A DNA stretch of 64,000 nucleotides from Cerasicoccus arenae (GTDB lineage: Bacteria > Verrucomicrobiota > Verrucomicrobiia > Opitutales > Cerasicoccaceae): assembly GCF_014651635.1 (NCBI RefSeq), contig NZ_BMXG01000010.1, positions 37,941-101,940 on the forward strand. The letters are read 5' to 3'. The notes under the pieces are model-generated. The model saw nothing but the letters and a program-made list of their open reading frames with translations. It made no database searches and was not told where the DNA came from. Position 1 is the first letter of the stretch, and each line of letters starts with the position of its first letter. Below are positions 17,301 through 25,345 of the stretch, one piece after another. A program made the position numbers and the translations under genes.

Positions 17301-17642
17301 GATCAGCCGGAGTATATTATCAATGCTGATTTCACTTACAGAAATCCAGATATGGGCACTACTTTTACAATTGCTCTTTATGCCCAGAGTCAGGTGCTGT
17401 CGGCGGCAGGTACTGGGGGCAATATTGGTGTGCCTGACCAATACAACGACGCCTATTATCAATTGGACATCATCTACTCACAGATGATTACGCAAAACCT
17501 CCAATTTAAGTTGGCCTTGAAGAACGTTACCGATACTCCGCGTGGCGTTAGCTACGACCAAAATATTATTGTCCCTACTGTTCAACGAGTCAGCTACCGG
17601 AAGGGCATGGATGTCACTATGTCGATGGAATACACGTTTTAG
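14391..17642 (+). CDS. TonB-dependent outer-membrane receptor with carboxypeptidase-like N-terminal domain
   Basis: 1083 aa. Signal peptide 1-21, a Ser/Thr/Gln-rich linker, a carboxypeptidase-regulatory-like domain (about 55-150: GGISGLVIDEGNGAFLSGVS, DGKGRYRIRDVPTGIYKLQF), a TonB-box-like MEEFEVSS near residue 162, a plug domain (about 185-300: VAEAITRIPGVNLVEG, FAVIRGLNDRYVNTLVNGVP) and a large beta barrel ending in a terminal Phe (MSMEYTF). Such receptors import large or scarce substrates. The substrate cannot be read from the sequence. It is placed as the last gene of the TonB operon. Confidence 0.92.
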   Translation: MYKRYILILSLLFSSNIVFAQTEQSDSEESQPTRAEAGSTVAQTGSNSAAEPGPMGGISGLVIDEGNGAFLSGVSITLLFPGAEAQIFGDESPQESSVVTDGKGRYRIRDVPTGIYKLQFFKDGYAPRIVSDVEVLPNDVTKIDVPLAVGSEKTSQDVFEMEEFEVSSQALGQQGVALEALRKQSPASVDFLTSTEISKYGASDVAEAITRIPGVNLVEGQFAVIRGLNDRYVNTLVNGVPVPSTDPTRQGVQLDLFPSGFVNNLVVEKTFLPYLPGNSGGGSINIITKEFPDEFQSSFKGGVKFNSNAQKNYLRYPTNSNRYLFGTAKSDFAPVPSTKQNLTTPLPYAPFAATSDSPPVGATFSGSIGDSFEVFDRKLGYYFGGSYNSSYTTITGNTQNRFGSTNPPTPSPSSPTIPPGYNPARPNGGPLFTPGSLSTGTLPRSTGYFDLVQSTGDVLIGGLGTVGMDLDKEGLNAIRAVGFISQNGTTISQRKSNGYIPAGQSAQNDSLTNIGMIGAGGNNSTTLNQDILYYRERQLISAQLIGNHVISELNDLKIDWAINYAKASQDEPDQRVYSYMYNVNTGLYQNSNGADFSNQLRRTWRSIDEDQRFARADLEYDFKFENGFDGKLQSGFFYENSERTTDQEDRFYNAPNSPITGSTPEELSAVFFDERVALNQGLGFAQPSESETSRKIKAYYGMFTVPFGIEELKVTMGARFESTDMHSQGIGNYGTTDAASFWAQPTSSGSTITNGDILGVPAGAGRQPGIIDDNRILPGLSIVYQPTENIVLRAAYSKTVARPSFRELSPYFSTDFVTGDVVLGNPFLYLSEVESWDFRAEYIWDNGDIVAVSLFYKDVMNPIEKILLQDSNTRSTITSYFNNPDRAIVKGFEVEVRKNLGFWDESLEDFSIGANFTMVNASVGVPADVNSTYLINTYNNPFDPSRRIPQGYYVDSAGNVLSPPSERQLFDQPEYIINADFTYRNPDMGTTFTIALYAQSQVLSAAGTGGNIGVPDQYNDAYYQLDIIYSQMITQNLQFKLALKNVTDTPRGVSYDQNIIVPTVQRVSYRKGMDVTMSMEYTF

Positions 17643-17696
17643 GGGGATCCGATTCAAGAAATCAAATCGATTAACGAAAACGTAACATCAACGACG

Positions 17697-17724
17697 TTAG
17701 TCTGACGCAGAGATAATAGATAAT
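17697..17724 (+). promoter_or_regulatory. Possible sigma-70 type promoter before the beta-helix protein gene
   Basis: TTAGTC and GATAAT are separated by 16 bases, ending 29 bases upstream of the ATG at 17754. The region lies in the only gap over 100 bases between the receptor and the next gene. The -35 match is weak. Confidence 0.3.
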
Positions 17725-17753
17725 GCGGCCTTCATTTGATTTACTCTACACAT

Positions 17754-19307
17754 ATGAAACATAAATCCCAATTAATCCTCGCCGCGTTATGCGCGGCGCC
17801 CTTCGCTTCCGGCATTACCTATCTCGACGAGACGGTAGCTGGTATTAACAAGCTAAATAATGGCGTTGGCCAAGCTCCCTCCTATGAGATTGATACCAAT
17901 CTTAATTTGGGCACTGCTTTCCCAGGAGAGACTGAATTCGTCCTTCCCGCGGTTGTTTTCGTTAATAATGGCGCTACGCTGACCATTCCAGCAGGCACCA
18001 TTATGCGTGGCCAGCCACGTATTGTTGCAGGCACTTCGGACGCTCCTGGTGCATTGATCGTTACAGAAGACGGCATGATTGACGCAGTCGGCACGGCTAC
18101 TGCCCCAATTATTTGGACAACTGCTGCGACTGGAACGATTGGTTCCTTTGCGAAATACGTAAAAGGAAATCAATCTCCAGTCTGGCTCGACCCAAGCCCG
18201 CTTCTTTCACCGCTCGCTCCTCAGATCTCTGGTACGAATACAACCAAGCTCTGGGGTGGTGTTGCACTTCTTGGTAAAGCTCCCAATAACCTAGCAGGCA
18301 CTCGTCCTCCAGGTCTTGTTGGTCGTGGCACTTTGGAAGGCCTCCCTGCTAGCGCTGGTGCCAATGCATACTATGGTGGTTCAAACCCCAATGACAGCTC
18401 TGGCCGGATAATCTACAACTCCATCCGTCACAATGGTGATATTTTGGCTGATGGTGATGAAATTCAGGGTTTAACCTTGGGTTCTGCTGGTTACGGCACC
18501 GAACTTAAGTATATTGAAATCTACTGCTCTGCGGATGATGGTATCGAAATTTTCGGTGGCACCAGCTTCATGGATCACATTCTGATTTCCTTCGTCGAAG
18601 ACGATGGTCTGGACCTTGACCAAGGCTATTCCGGTGCCATTCAGTATCTGGTATCGATTATGGCCAACAACACCACATACCCAAGTTTCGGTGGCGGTAA
18701 TGCAGGTGAATGGGACGGCGACGACTATTCCAGCAGCTTTGACTCGACTGGCCTCCCGCTGACTTACCCGACCTTCTACAATATGACCTTTGTTGGTGCG
18801 TCGGACAATGGCAATAAGGGCTTGAATGCTGATACGGGCTGGGGTGGAAACCTCTACAATTCCATCGTCTACAACTTCCCAACTGAAGGTTTTGCATTCG
18901 GCAATGGCGGTTTCCCAGGAACAAACTCCTCGGATCGTATCGCGAATGATACCATCGACTTCTCGGGTGTTGTATTCTTCAACTCACCTAGCACAACTGC
19001 GAATGCAGGCACGGTGATCTCCAGCGGATTCAATAACACGACTGCCATTACACTTCTGGGTAATAGCCAAGTCGTAGGCACGAACGGCCTGATTCCTGTG
19101 CCAACAGGTAGCGCTACTGAATATGCAGTATTCCCTTCATTCGGTTTGGGCGTTGGCTACACTGGCAACTACTTCACACCTGCTAGCTATAAGGGTGCTT
19201 TTGACCCAGACACAACTGCTACTATTTGGACGACCGGTTGGACGGCCCTTAACCATCTGGACATGATCCCTGACCGTGCAGATGGTCTCGATGTTGACGG
19301 ACTTTAA
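17754..19307 (+). CDS. Exported beta-helix-like surface protein partner of a TonB receptor
   Basis: ATG 17754 gives a signal peptide (MKHKSQLILAALCAAPFASG); a TTG 18 bases upstream is in frame. 517 aa. The core has TTKLWGGVALLGKAP, GDEIQGLTLGSAGYGTELKY, SADDGIEIFGGTSFMDHIL and EDDGLDLDQGYSGAIQYL. This block pattern belongs to a family of exported or lipid-anchored proteins in Bacteroidota and marine proteobacteria, often next to TonB-dependent receptors. The Gly/Asp-rich repeats suggest a right-handed beta-helix that may bind calcium or a ligand. Function not established; a role in substrate capture for the upstream receptor is inference. Confidence 0.75.
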   Translation: MKHKSQLILAALCAAPFASGITYLDETVAGINKLNNGVGQAPSYEIDTNLNLGTAFPGETEFVLPAVVFVNNGATLTIPAGTIMRGQPRIVAGTSDAPGALIVTEDGMIDAVGTATAPIIWTTAATGTIGSFAKYVKGNQSPVWLDPSPLLSPLAPQISGTNTTKLWGGVALLGKAPNNLAGTRPPGLVGRGTLEGLPASAGANAYYGGSNPNDSSGRIIYNSIRHNGDILADGDEIQGLTLGSAGYGTELKYIEIYCSADDGIEIFGGTSFMDHILISFVEDDGLDLDQGYSGAIQYLVSIMANNTTYPSFGGGNAGEWDGDDYSSSFDSTGLPLTYPTFYNMTFVGASDNGNKGLNADTGWGGNLYNSIVYNFPTEGFAFGNGGFPGTNSSDRIANDTIDFSGVVFFNSPSTTANAGTVISSGFNNTTAITLLGNSQVVGTNGLIPVPTGSATEYAVFPSFGLGVGYTGNYFTPASYKGAFDPDTTATIWTTGWTALNHLDMIPDRADGLDVDGL

Positions 19308-19354
19308 TAAATTCATTGATCGTCAATCTTCTAGTTCATAATCACAATCTAATC

Positions 19355-19385
19355 GCTACGTCGGAGTTTTATCCTCCGGCGTAGC
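19355..19385 (+). promoter_or_regulatory. Strong intercistronic hairpin before the PEP-CTERM gene
   Basis: GCTACGTCGGAG and CTCCGGCGTAGC pair at 11 of 12 positions around a 7-base loop. It ends 15 bases before the next ATG. No T-run follows, so it is not a typical terminator. It could stabilise the upstream transcript or control translation of the PEP-CTERM gene, which lacks a visible Shine-Dalgarno sequence. Confidence 0.55.
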
Positions 19386-19400
19386 ACCAATCAAATTTAT

Positions 19401-20174
19401 ATGAAACTCATTACTATACTCGGATCAGCGGCTTTGATTACCGCCAATCTTTCCGCCGCATCGCTCATCACTGGATGGGATTTTAGTAACTACATCCTTA
19501 GTGGTCAGTCTTACACCATTCAAGGTGGTTTCGGCGTCGATTCTAATAGCATTGTTTCGCTATATAGCGATATCACAGGTGATGGTGCTAACAATTCGAA
19601 TGGCACGCTTACTTATCTTGATGGTGCGGCAGGAACTACGGTTTCCAGCCAATCGAATAACTTGACGTCAGGTCTTTCTATTATTTCGCGTCCACTTGGA
19701 CCTAATTTTGGAAGCAGTCCTGTTGGTTCTTCTGCCAATCAGTTTGCTATGCGCGTTAGCAATCCAGGAACGTTATTGTTTGTCACTGACACGAATGGAG
19801 AATCATTCAACTTCCTCGATGCCGGTTCGTTAGTTCAATATGCTGCTTCTACGCAGGGTGCTGTAGATGCAACGATAAGCTGGGATTACAGTTTTAATGG
19901 GGTAGATTTCTTTTCTACTGGTGATGTACACGTCATTGATAACAGCTTGGGCACTGGCGGTGACCTCTTCACCATCGATCTGGATGGTTTCGGTGGTAAC
20001 TATTCCGGTGATATCTATCTTCGCGGTGTTGTTACTGGTGTGACTGCTGGTAGCGAGCTTGTGATGGATAATTTCCAAGTTCAGGGTGGAGCGATTCCAG
20101 AGCCATCAGTCTATGCACTGATTACTGGGTTTGCTGTTATTGGTCTAGCCTATGTGCGTCGCCGTAAGGCATAG
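19401..20174 (+). CDS. PEP-CTERM sorting domain protein
   Basis: 257 aa with a signal peptide (MKLITILGSAALITANLSAA) and a C-terminal PEP-CTERM anchor: AIPEPSVYALITGFAVIG, a hydrophobic helix, then YVRRRKA. The mature part is Ser/Gly/Asn-rich and beta-rich, typical of secreted adhesin-like or matrix proteins. PEP-CTERM proteins are processed by exosortase, which is not encoded in this window. It follows the beta-helix protein and ends before a strong terminator. Confidence 0.85.
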   Translation: MKLITILGSAALITANLSAASLITGWDFSNYILSGQSYTIQGGFGVDSNSIVSLYSDITGDGANNSNGTLTYLDGAAGTTVSSQSNNLTSGLSIISRPLGPNFGSSPVGSSANQFAMRVSNPGTLLFVTDTNGESFNFLDAGSLVQYAASTQGAVDATISWDYSFNGVDFFSTGDVHVIDNSLGTGGDLFTIDLDGFGGNYSGDIYLRGVVTGVTAGSELVMDNFQVQGGAIPEPSVYALITGFAVIGLAYVRRRKA

Positions 20175-20205
20175 TTCAATTATTGTTAATAATTCCATTT
20201 TTTAC

Positions 20206-20237
20206 AAATTTCCCGGCGAAAGTCGGGAAATTTTTTT
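20206..20237 (+). terminator. Rho-independent terminator after the PEP-CTERM gene
   Basis: AAATTTCCCG and CGGGAAATTT form a perfect 10-base stem around GCGAAAGT, followed by a T-run. It closes the TonB/surface-protein block. Confidence 0.9.
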
Positions 20238-20273
20238 AAACTCCCAAATACATTTCTACAGCGTATCCGGAAA

Positions 20274-20933
20274 ATGAAATACGTCGCTCTATTCGCCATC
20301 TGCATTGTTCTGTTCTCAGTGAGTAATTATGCGCAAAGCATTGTTAATGAATCGAATCAGGTTTATTTTGACATGGATGCGACAAAGGAGGGGCTCGATT
20401 ACCTGAATTACTCAGATGATAATTTACGGAGTAGTAAAACAACTTCAGCGGGCGAAATTGCTGGTGTGGGTTCATTTAAAGCAGTTGAGGTTGAAGACCG
20501 CGCTGCAGAGATACCGCTTTTGCTGCGCCCATTATTTGTCCCGGTATTTCTGCTGAGAGATTTGGCGAGACCGGCTTTTTCAACAGTTGCTCTCCCTATT
20601 AGTGTTATTACAAGTTCGACGGATCCTGCGCATCATAACGAGAAGTTCATTACGAATCATCCTATCGGCCGACCTGGAGATGCCAGCGAAGGAAATAACC
20701 GCGAATACTTACGTCGCACGGTAGAAAAATTCGATAAATCAGAGCAAAAAACGTTAGCTGAGATGTTTAAAAGTAACGATTCGCTTACTGCATCAGTATT
20801 TAAGAAACCGGAATACGTCGCCTACGAAACGAATTTTTCGGACAAGCAAAACGCTAATCGTCCAATTGGTCGCACGGGCCGGGGTCGGGGTAATTCCCGT
20901 CAGTTGTATCCGGCGCATCCTGACTCCCCGTAA
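20274..20933 (+). CDS. Exported protein of unknown function, 219 aa
   Basis: Signal peptide MKYVALFAICIVLFSVSNYA. The mature protein has a moderately hydrophobic middle (EIPLLLRPLFVPVFLLRDLA, about residues 80-100) and a charged C-terminus with two similar motifs, HPIGRPGDAS and RPIGRTGRGR. It starts 37 bases after a terminator, so it likely has its own promoter. Family not recognised. Confidence 0.6.
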   Translation: MKYVALFAICIVLFSVSNYAQSIVNESNQVYFDMDATKEGLDYLNYSDDNLRSSKTTSAGEIAGVGSFKAVEVEDRAAEIPLLLRPLFVPVFLLRDLARPAFSTVALPISVITSSTDPAHHNEKFITNHPIGRPGDASEGNNREYLRRTVEKFDKSEQKTLAEMFKSNDSLTASVFKKPEYVAYETNFSDKQNANRPIGRTGRGRGNSRQLYPAHPDSP

Positions 20934-21013
20934 GCGGCGACAATTTTTTTTCTGGTGAGTTGCTGCCAATTTGATCAAGCTGCCCGGTTTTATTTAGGTA
21001 GGTTGGTCAGACT

Positions 21014-22633
21014 ATGTTGGTAACGATTCTGTTGGTTTCAATGTTAGTGCTTGCGGTGGGCTATCGCTTCTTCGGGCGCTTTCTATGTCGCCGCTGTGAA
21101 GTGGATGATACCCGGAAGACGCCAGCGGTTGTTCAAAACGATGGGGTTGATTTTGTGCCCACCCGTGCGTCCTTGGTCTTCGGACATCATTTTTCTTCCA
21201 TTGCTGGGGCTGGTCCGATCGTTGGGCCTATCTTGGCGGCTCAGTATTTTGGTTGGGGTCCGACTTGGATATGGATTCTTGTGGGTGCGTTGTTTATTGG
21301 AGGTGTGCATGATTTCGGTAGTATGCTCATGTCTCTGCGAAACCGTGGGCGCACAATATCGGAAATTACCCGGCTATTGGTTGGTTTACGCACCGCAAAG
21401 TTTTTTCGCACATTTCTGCTGTTGGCGCTGGTCTATGTCATCATCGTTTTCCTCGATTTGACCGCAACGACATTTGCTGGCACCCCTGAAGTTGCAACAT
21501 CGTCTGGATGGTTTATTTTCTGTGCCGTTGCCTTCGGCCTTGTGTTGCGGCTGAAGGGCTTGCCTTGGGGCGTCACACTCGCGTTATTCATCCCGCTAAC
21601 TTTTGCTGGCTTGGCGCTGGGGCATTATTTTCCAGCTGAAGGTATCTCTAAGAATGTTTGGCTTACTCTCATACTAGGCTATTGCTTTGTGGCTGCAGTG
21701 ATGCCGGTGAATTTGCTGTTACAGCCGCGAGATTTCCTCAGCTCACTTTTTCTCTACGCGATGATGATCTTGGGAATAGTTGGCCTGTTTTTCTGCGGTC
21801 ATCCCATCCAGGCACCGGTGTTCCATGGATTTACGACGGATTTAGCGAATCCGGGTTATTTGTTTCCAGTGCTGTTCGTGACGGTGGCTTGTGGGGCTTG
21901 CAGTGGGTTTCATAGCTTGGTGGCGAGTGGCACGAGCTCCAAACAAATTGAACGCGAGCGTGATGTGCGTCCAGTTGCCTATGGCGCGATGCTAGTGGAG
22001 GCTCTCTTGGCGGTGTTTGCACTGGCGTCAATTGCGGTGCTTAGTGGTGCCGATATCGAGGGTAAGAGTCCGGTTGCAATATTCTCTACGGGAGCTGCGG
22101 TATTTATGAACACTTTGGGCATTCCTCAAGAACTTGGGCGCGAATTTACCGCCCTTACGGTGAGTACCTTTTTGCTGACTACGCTGGATACTTGTACACG
22201 GCTATCTCGCTTTCTGCTACAAGAAATGCTCAATTGGGAGGGGAAGAGCGCCCGCTATTTGGGCACTTTGGCAGTGGTGTTGATTCCTGGTGTTTTCGCC
22301 TACCAGACTTTCGACGGAAAACCAGCTTGGGCAGTTTTATGGCCGTTGTTTGGTGCCACGAATCAAATGATGGCGGGTCTCGCTTTGATTACATTCGTGG
22401 TCTATCTGAAGGACCGGAAAATCGCCTACAAATTCGCATTGATACCCGCATTGCTCATGATGCTTACGCCGTTGACCGCGCTTGGCTTTATGGCATTTGA
22501 CCATGAGATTGGGACGTTTCTTCAAGTGATTTGCGTTAGCATGTTTTTGCTGGGGCTAATTGTTGCAGGGATGTCTTTGAACTTTGTTTTCAGGTCTCAG
22601 GCTCAGTCTTCGGTTTCGCCTCAGGCAGGTTAG
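21014..22633 (+). CDS. CstA-family (carbon starvation) transporter
   Basis: 539 aa, strongly hydrophobic with about 14-16 membrane segments. The signature region (residues 50-110) has FGHHFSSIAGAGPIVGPILA and GGVHDFGSMLMSLRNRGRTI, which define the CstA/BtsT family of peptide or pyruvate importers. It is shorter than E. coli CstA (about 700 aa), a length common to the compact family branch. Substrate cannot be decided. No two-component regulator is adjacent. Confidence 0.88.
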   Translation: MLVTILLVSMLVLAVGYRFFGRFLCRRCEVDDTRKTPAVVQNDGVDFVPTRASLVFGHHFSSIAGAGPIVGPILAAQYFGWGPTWIWILVGALFIGGVHDFGSMLMSLRNRGRTISEITRLLVGLRTAKFFRTFLLLALVYVIIVFLDLTATTFAGTPEVATSSGWFIFCAVAFGLVLRLKGLPWGVTLALFIPLTFAGLALGHYFPAEGISKNVWLTLILGYCFVAAVMPVNLLLQPRDFLSSLFLYAMMILGIVGLFFCGHPIQAPVFHGFTTDLANPGYLFPVLFVTVACGACSGFHSLVASGTSSKQIERERDVRPVAYGAMLVEALLAVFALASIAVLSGADIEGKSPVAIFSTGAAVFMNTLGIPQELGREFTALTVSTFLLTTLDTCTRLSRFLLQEMLNWEGKSARYLGTLAVVLIPGVFAYQTFDGKPAWAVLWPLFGATNQMMAGLALITFVVYLKDRKIAYKFALIPALLMMLTPLTALGFMAFDHEIGTFLQVICVSMFLLGLIVAGMSLNFVFRSQAQSSVSPQAG

Positions 22634-22693
22634 TCATCCAATCGTCAGTATTTTTGTCCGAAAGGACTAGTGGCTTTTCTCAACTCGCGAGGC

Positions 22694-22834
22694 TTATCGA
22701 TCGGGCATCGTCACCTCTGAGTAAAAGCCGTCGAGGCTGCGTGCAGAATCGCGTGGAGCGAAGTAATAGACCCAGCTAGGTTTGTTAAAATTGGTCTAGC
22801 CGCCGGAACTGATGATGGCCAGAATGATCTAGAT
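22694..22834 (-). pseudogene. Possible decayed gene fragment in the cstA-galM gap
   Basis: Read on the minus strand, this gap has one frame with strongly coding-like content ending at a TAA (22694-22696): KPSWVYYFAPRDSARSLDGF followed by YSEVTMPDR. An in-frame TAG at 22796-22798 interrupts it; before that the frame reads IILAIISSGG. No start codon precedes it. It looks like the tail of a lost gene, but chance cannot be excluded. Family not recognised. Confidence 0.25.
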
Positions 22835-23875
22835 ATGACGATTACTTCAAGACCTTATGGTGCCCTGCCAAGTGGCGAACCAGTAAAACTATTCACGCTC
22901 ACCAATGAACGAGGCATGACCGTGAGCATTACGGACTTTGGGGGCATTGTTGTGTCCATTGAGGTTCCTGACCGTAATGGTATCTTGGCCGATGTAGTAC
23001 TTGGTAAGCCCGATTTTGCCGGCTATTTTGCAGGACACCCTCACATGGGAGCGATCGCGGGGCGAGTCGCGGGGCGGCTTACTGGTGGACGTTTCACACT
23101 TGATGGAGTGGACTACCAACTCGCTTTGAACAATGGGGCGAATCATCTCCATGGTGGACTTAAGGGATTTGACAAAGAGCTTTGGCTGTCGTCTGTCATT
23201 ACCGAGGATGGTCAGGAAAAGCTTCGTTTGCGGCATCGTGATCTAGATGGGGCCAATGGCTACCCAGGGAATGTTGATTGCCAGGTGGATTATGCCGTTA
23301 CCTCCGATAACGAGCTGCGGATCGATTATCAATTTGTGACGGACAAGGCTACTCCGCTGGTTGTCACAAATCACAGCTATTTTAATCTAAAAGGGCAGGG
23401 AGAAGGCCAAATCTTAGACCACGAAGTTCAGATATTTGCGCATGAATGTGCGCTGGCTGATGACGAGATGACGCTACTAAGCAAAAAAGTTCTCGTGGAC
23501 GGCACCGCTAGTGATTTTCGGGAACCTGCGGTGATTGGCGATCGTGTGGATCGGCTGCATCAAGGGCATGGTGACGGGTATTTCCTGCCGGATGGTCGCA
23601 CGATTGAGCCACGCTTGGTAGCGCGCGTGCGCGAGGCCCATACGGGACGAGTGCTGGAGACTTTAACGACGGAGCCCTATATCCAGTTCTACACTGGTTC
23701 TCAGATGGAAGAAGGCGAGCCTGGCAAGACGGGTTCCTACGGAAAACACAGTGCCTTTTGTCTTGAGGCACAGGAGTACCCTGATGCGGTCAATGCGCCG
23801 GATTTAGGTGTTGGTGTTCTTCGTCCGGGAGAAGATTTTCGCTCGACGACAATCTACCGCTTTAGCGCGGAATAG
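22835..23875 (+). CDS. galM: Aldose 1-epimerase (galactose mutarotase)
   Basis: 346 aa, the usual length. It catalyses alpha/beta interconversion of aldoses such as galactose and glucose in the cytoplasm. Visible motifs: ITDFGGIVVSIEVPDRNG near the start, NHLHGGLKGFDKELW with H104/H106, VTNHSYFNL with H180 (catalytic acid) and CLEAQEYPDA with E311 (catalytic base). No signal peptide. It stands alone and converges with thiE, only 1 base separating the two stops, with no terminator between them. Confidence 0.92.
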   Translation: MTITSRPYGALPSGEPVKLFTLTNERGMTVSITDFGGIVVSIEVPDRNGILADVVLGKPDFAGYFAGHPHMGAIAGRVAGRLTGGRFTLDGVDYQLALNNGANHLHGGLKGFDKELWLSSVITEDGQEKLRLRHRDLDGANGYPGNVDCQVDYAVTSDNELRIDYQFVTDKATPLVVTNHSYFNLKGQGEGQILDHEVQIFAHECALADDEMTLLSKKVLVDGTASDFREPAVIGDRVDRLHQGHGDGYFLPDGRTIEPRLVARVREAHTGRVLETLTTEPYIQFYTGSQMEEGEPGKTGSYGKHSAFCLEAQEYPDAVNAPDLGVGVLRPGEDFRSTTIYRFSAE

Positions 23876-23876
23876 T

Positions 23877-24518
23877 TTAAGCAAACGCAAAACGTAGCTC
23901 ACGAGTGGCAGCAGCTGTGTCCTTGGCCAGAAGTAGGTCTGAAACAGCGACTAGTGCCTTGGCACCCTCAGCAATCACTTCGTGTGCATTTGTTCGTTTG
24001 ACTCCACCAATGCAGAACCAGGGCAAGGGGGGGGGGGGGAGGCTGGCGACATAGCGCACGAGCTCAAGGCCAACTGGAGTGTAGTCGGGCTTGGTTGGAG
24101 TGGCGAAGACCGGGCCGACGGCAAAGTAAGTCAGCAAGCGGGCTTGCGCGATGGCAGCATCCACTTGGTGGGGGGAGTGTGTTGAGAGGCCGATTACGCG
24201 ATCTGGGCCAAGTGCAGCCCGGACTTCGGTAATGGGTGTGTCATCTTGTCCCACATGGGTGCCAACTAATTCATATTCAGCAGCGAGTTCCCAATCGTCG
24301 TTGAGCACGAGAGGTACAGGTGACAGGGCGAAGAGTGGGAGGACGGCTTCCAGCAAGCGTCGTCGTTCGTCGCGGGTTGTCCCTTTTGCGCGAAGTTGGA
24401 CAATGTCTGCGTCACCGTCAAGGAGGGCTTGGCATTTGGCCACCCAGTTTTCACGATTGGTGTAGCCAGTATCTAGTATGCCATAGACGCGTGGTGGCGT
24501 CGGCCAAAGAGTATTCAT
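23877..24518 (-). CDS. thiE: Thiamine-phosphate synthase
   Basis: 213 aa, normal length. It joins HMP-PP and thiazole phosphate to thiamine phosphate. Motifs: IVQLRAKGTT (pyrophosphate site), LVLNDDWELA, GTHVGQDD, GLSTHSPHQV, YFAVGPVFATPTK and FCIGGVK. The loop before the IGG motif is a run of four prolines encoded by a 13-base C tract (24027-24039 on the plus strand), in frame here. It follows the AmaP-like gene by 8 bases, so thiamine synthesis is transcribed with the Asp23 genes. Confidence 0.92.
   Translation of the reverse strand: MNTLWPTPPRVYGILDTGYTNRENWVAKCQALLDGDADIVQLRAKGTTRDERRRLLEAVLPLFALSPVPLVLNDDWELAAEYELVGTHVGQDDTPITEVRAALGPDRVIGLSTHSPHQVDAAIAQARLLTYFAVGPVFATPTKPDYTPVGLELVRYVASLPPPPLPWFCIGGVKRTNAHEVIAEGAKALVAVSDLLLAKDTAAATRELRFAFA
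24027..24039. repeat. G13 homopolymer inside thiE
   Basis: Thirteen G on the plus strand, C on the coding strand, encoding Leu-Pro-Pro-Pro-Pro. Any change in length not divisible by three would disrupt ThiE shortly before its IGG phosphate-binding motif. Confidence 0.9.
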
Positions 24519-24526
24519 TGCCGCGA

Positions 24527-25327
24527 CTAGATTTTATCGTCGCGCTTTTTTTCCGAATCTTCGTCGTTTTCGGACAAAAGTGCGGAAAATTCGTCATCGG
24601 CCAGCAAGTCTTCCTGCTTAGACTCTTCAATAATTTCGGGCTCGCTTTTTTTACCGCCAAAACCGCCAAACAGTCCGGTTTTTTTGTTCTTCTGCTCTTC
24701 AATTTCTGGTTCTGGCTTGGATTCTTCCTTGATCGGCTTGAGCCCCTCTGGCTCTTTGGGAGTGGACCAACCAAAGGCCGATTTTTTCTCGGGTTCTGGC
24801 TCTTTCAGAGGCTCAACGGGAACGATTTGCTCTGGCGTAGGCTTTTCGGAAACAGGCTCGGGTAGTGGCGTGACCTCCGGCATGTGGTTGCTCTTTTTGA
24901 AGCCAGTGGCGGTGAAGCTCACATCACCAATGAGGATGCCGTGAGTGTCCTGGAAAATCTGGGTAACGCGGCGGCGCATCTGGTCCCGCACTTCGCCAAG
25001 ACGCTGCCCTTGGTAGAGCTTGGCACGGATCTGAACATTGATGCGGCCATGCTTTTTCTTGAAATCAATCCGGGGTTTGCTGGCGGTTTCTACACCGTCA
25101 CAGGCAATGCGGACGAGGTCGCGAAGGGCGGCGTTGGTTGTTTCGGCTACACCGCTTTCATCGCGAAAGACACGGAAGTTACGTCGGGAGCGCTTGATGC
25201 GCCACATGATGATGAGCACCAAGATGATGCCAGCAGCGCCAAGCCACCAATAATACCATTGAGGATTGGCAAACGAAAACGTTGCTTCGTATATGCTGCG
25301 TAGCCACTCCTTGAGTTTTTCTTCCAT
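24527..25327 (-). CDS. AmaP-like membrane anchor of Asp23
   Basis: 266 aa. One membrane helix about residues 27-44 (WWLGAAGIILVLIIMWRIK), then a domain (about 55-155) with VRIACDGVETASKPRI and RINVQIRAKLYQGQRLGEV, as in AmaP/DUF2273-type partners of Asp23. The rest is a Pro/Glu/Lys-rich tail (from about 165) with repeated EPE and KKS. It starts 18 bases after the Asp23-family gene ends. In Firmicutes AmaP anchors Asp23 to the membrane during envelope stress; the same role is inferred. Confidence 0.7.
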   Translation of the reverse strand: MEEKLKEWLRSIYEATFSFANPQWYYWWLGAAGIILVLIIMWRIKRSRRNFRVFRDESGVAETTNAALRDLVRIACDGVETASKPRIDFKKKHGRINVQIRAKLYQGQRLGEVRDQMRRRVTQIFQDTHGILIGDVSFTATGFKKSNHMPEVTPLPEPVSEKPTPEQIVPVEPLKEPEPEKKSAFGWSTPKEPEGLKPIKEESKPEPEIEEQKNKKTGLFGGFGGKKSEPEIIEESKQEDLLADDEFSALLSENDEDSEKKRDDKI

Positions 25328-25345
25328 AAATTAAAACGGTCCTGA

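Noticed and set aside
20933..20960. Terminator after the 219-aa exported protein
   Set aside because: A T8 run is present but the preceding stem (CCG-TAAG-CGG) has only three pairs.
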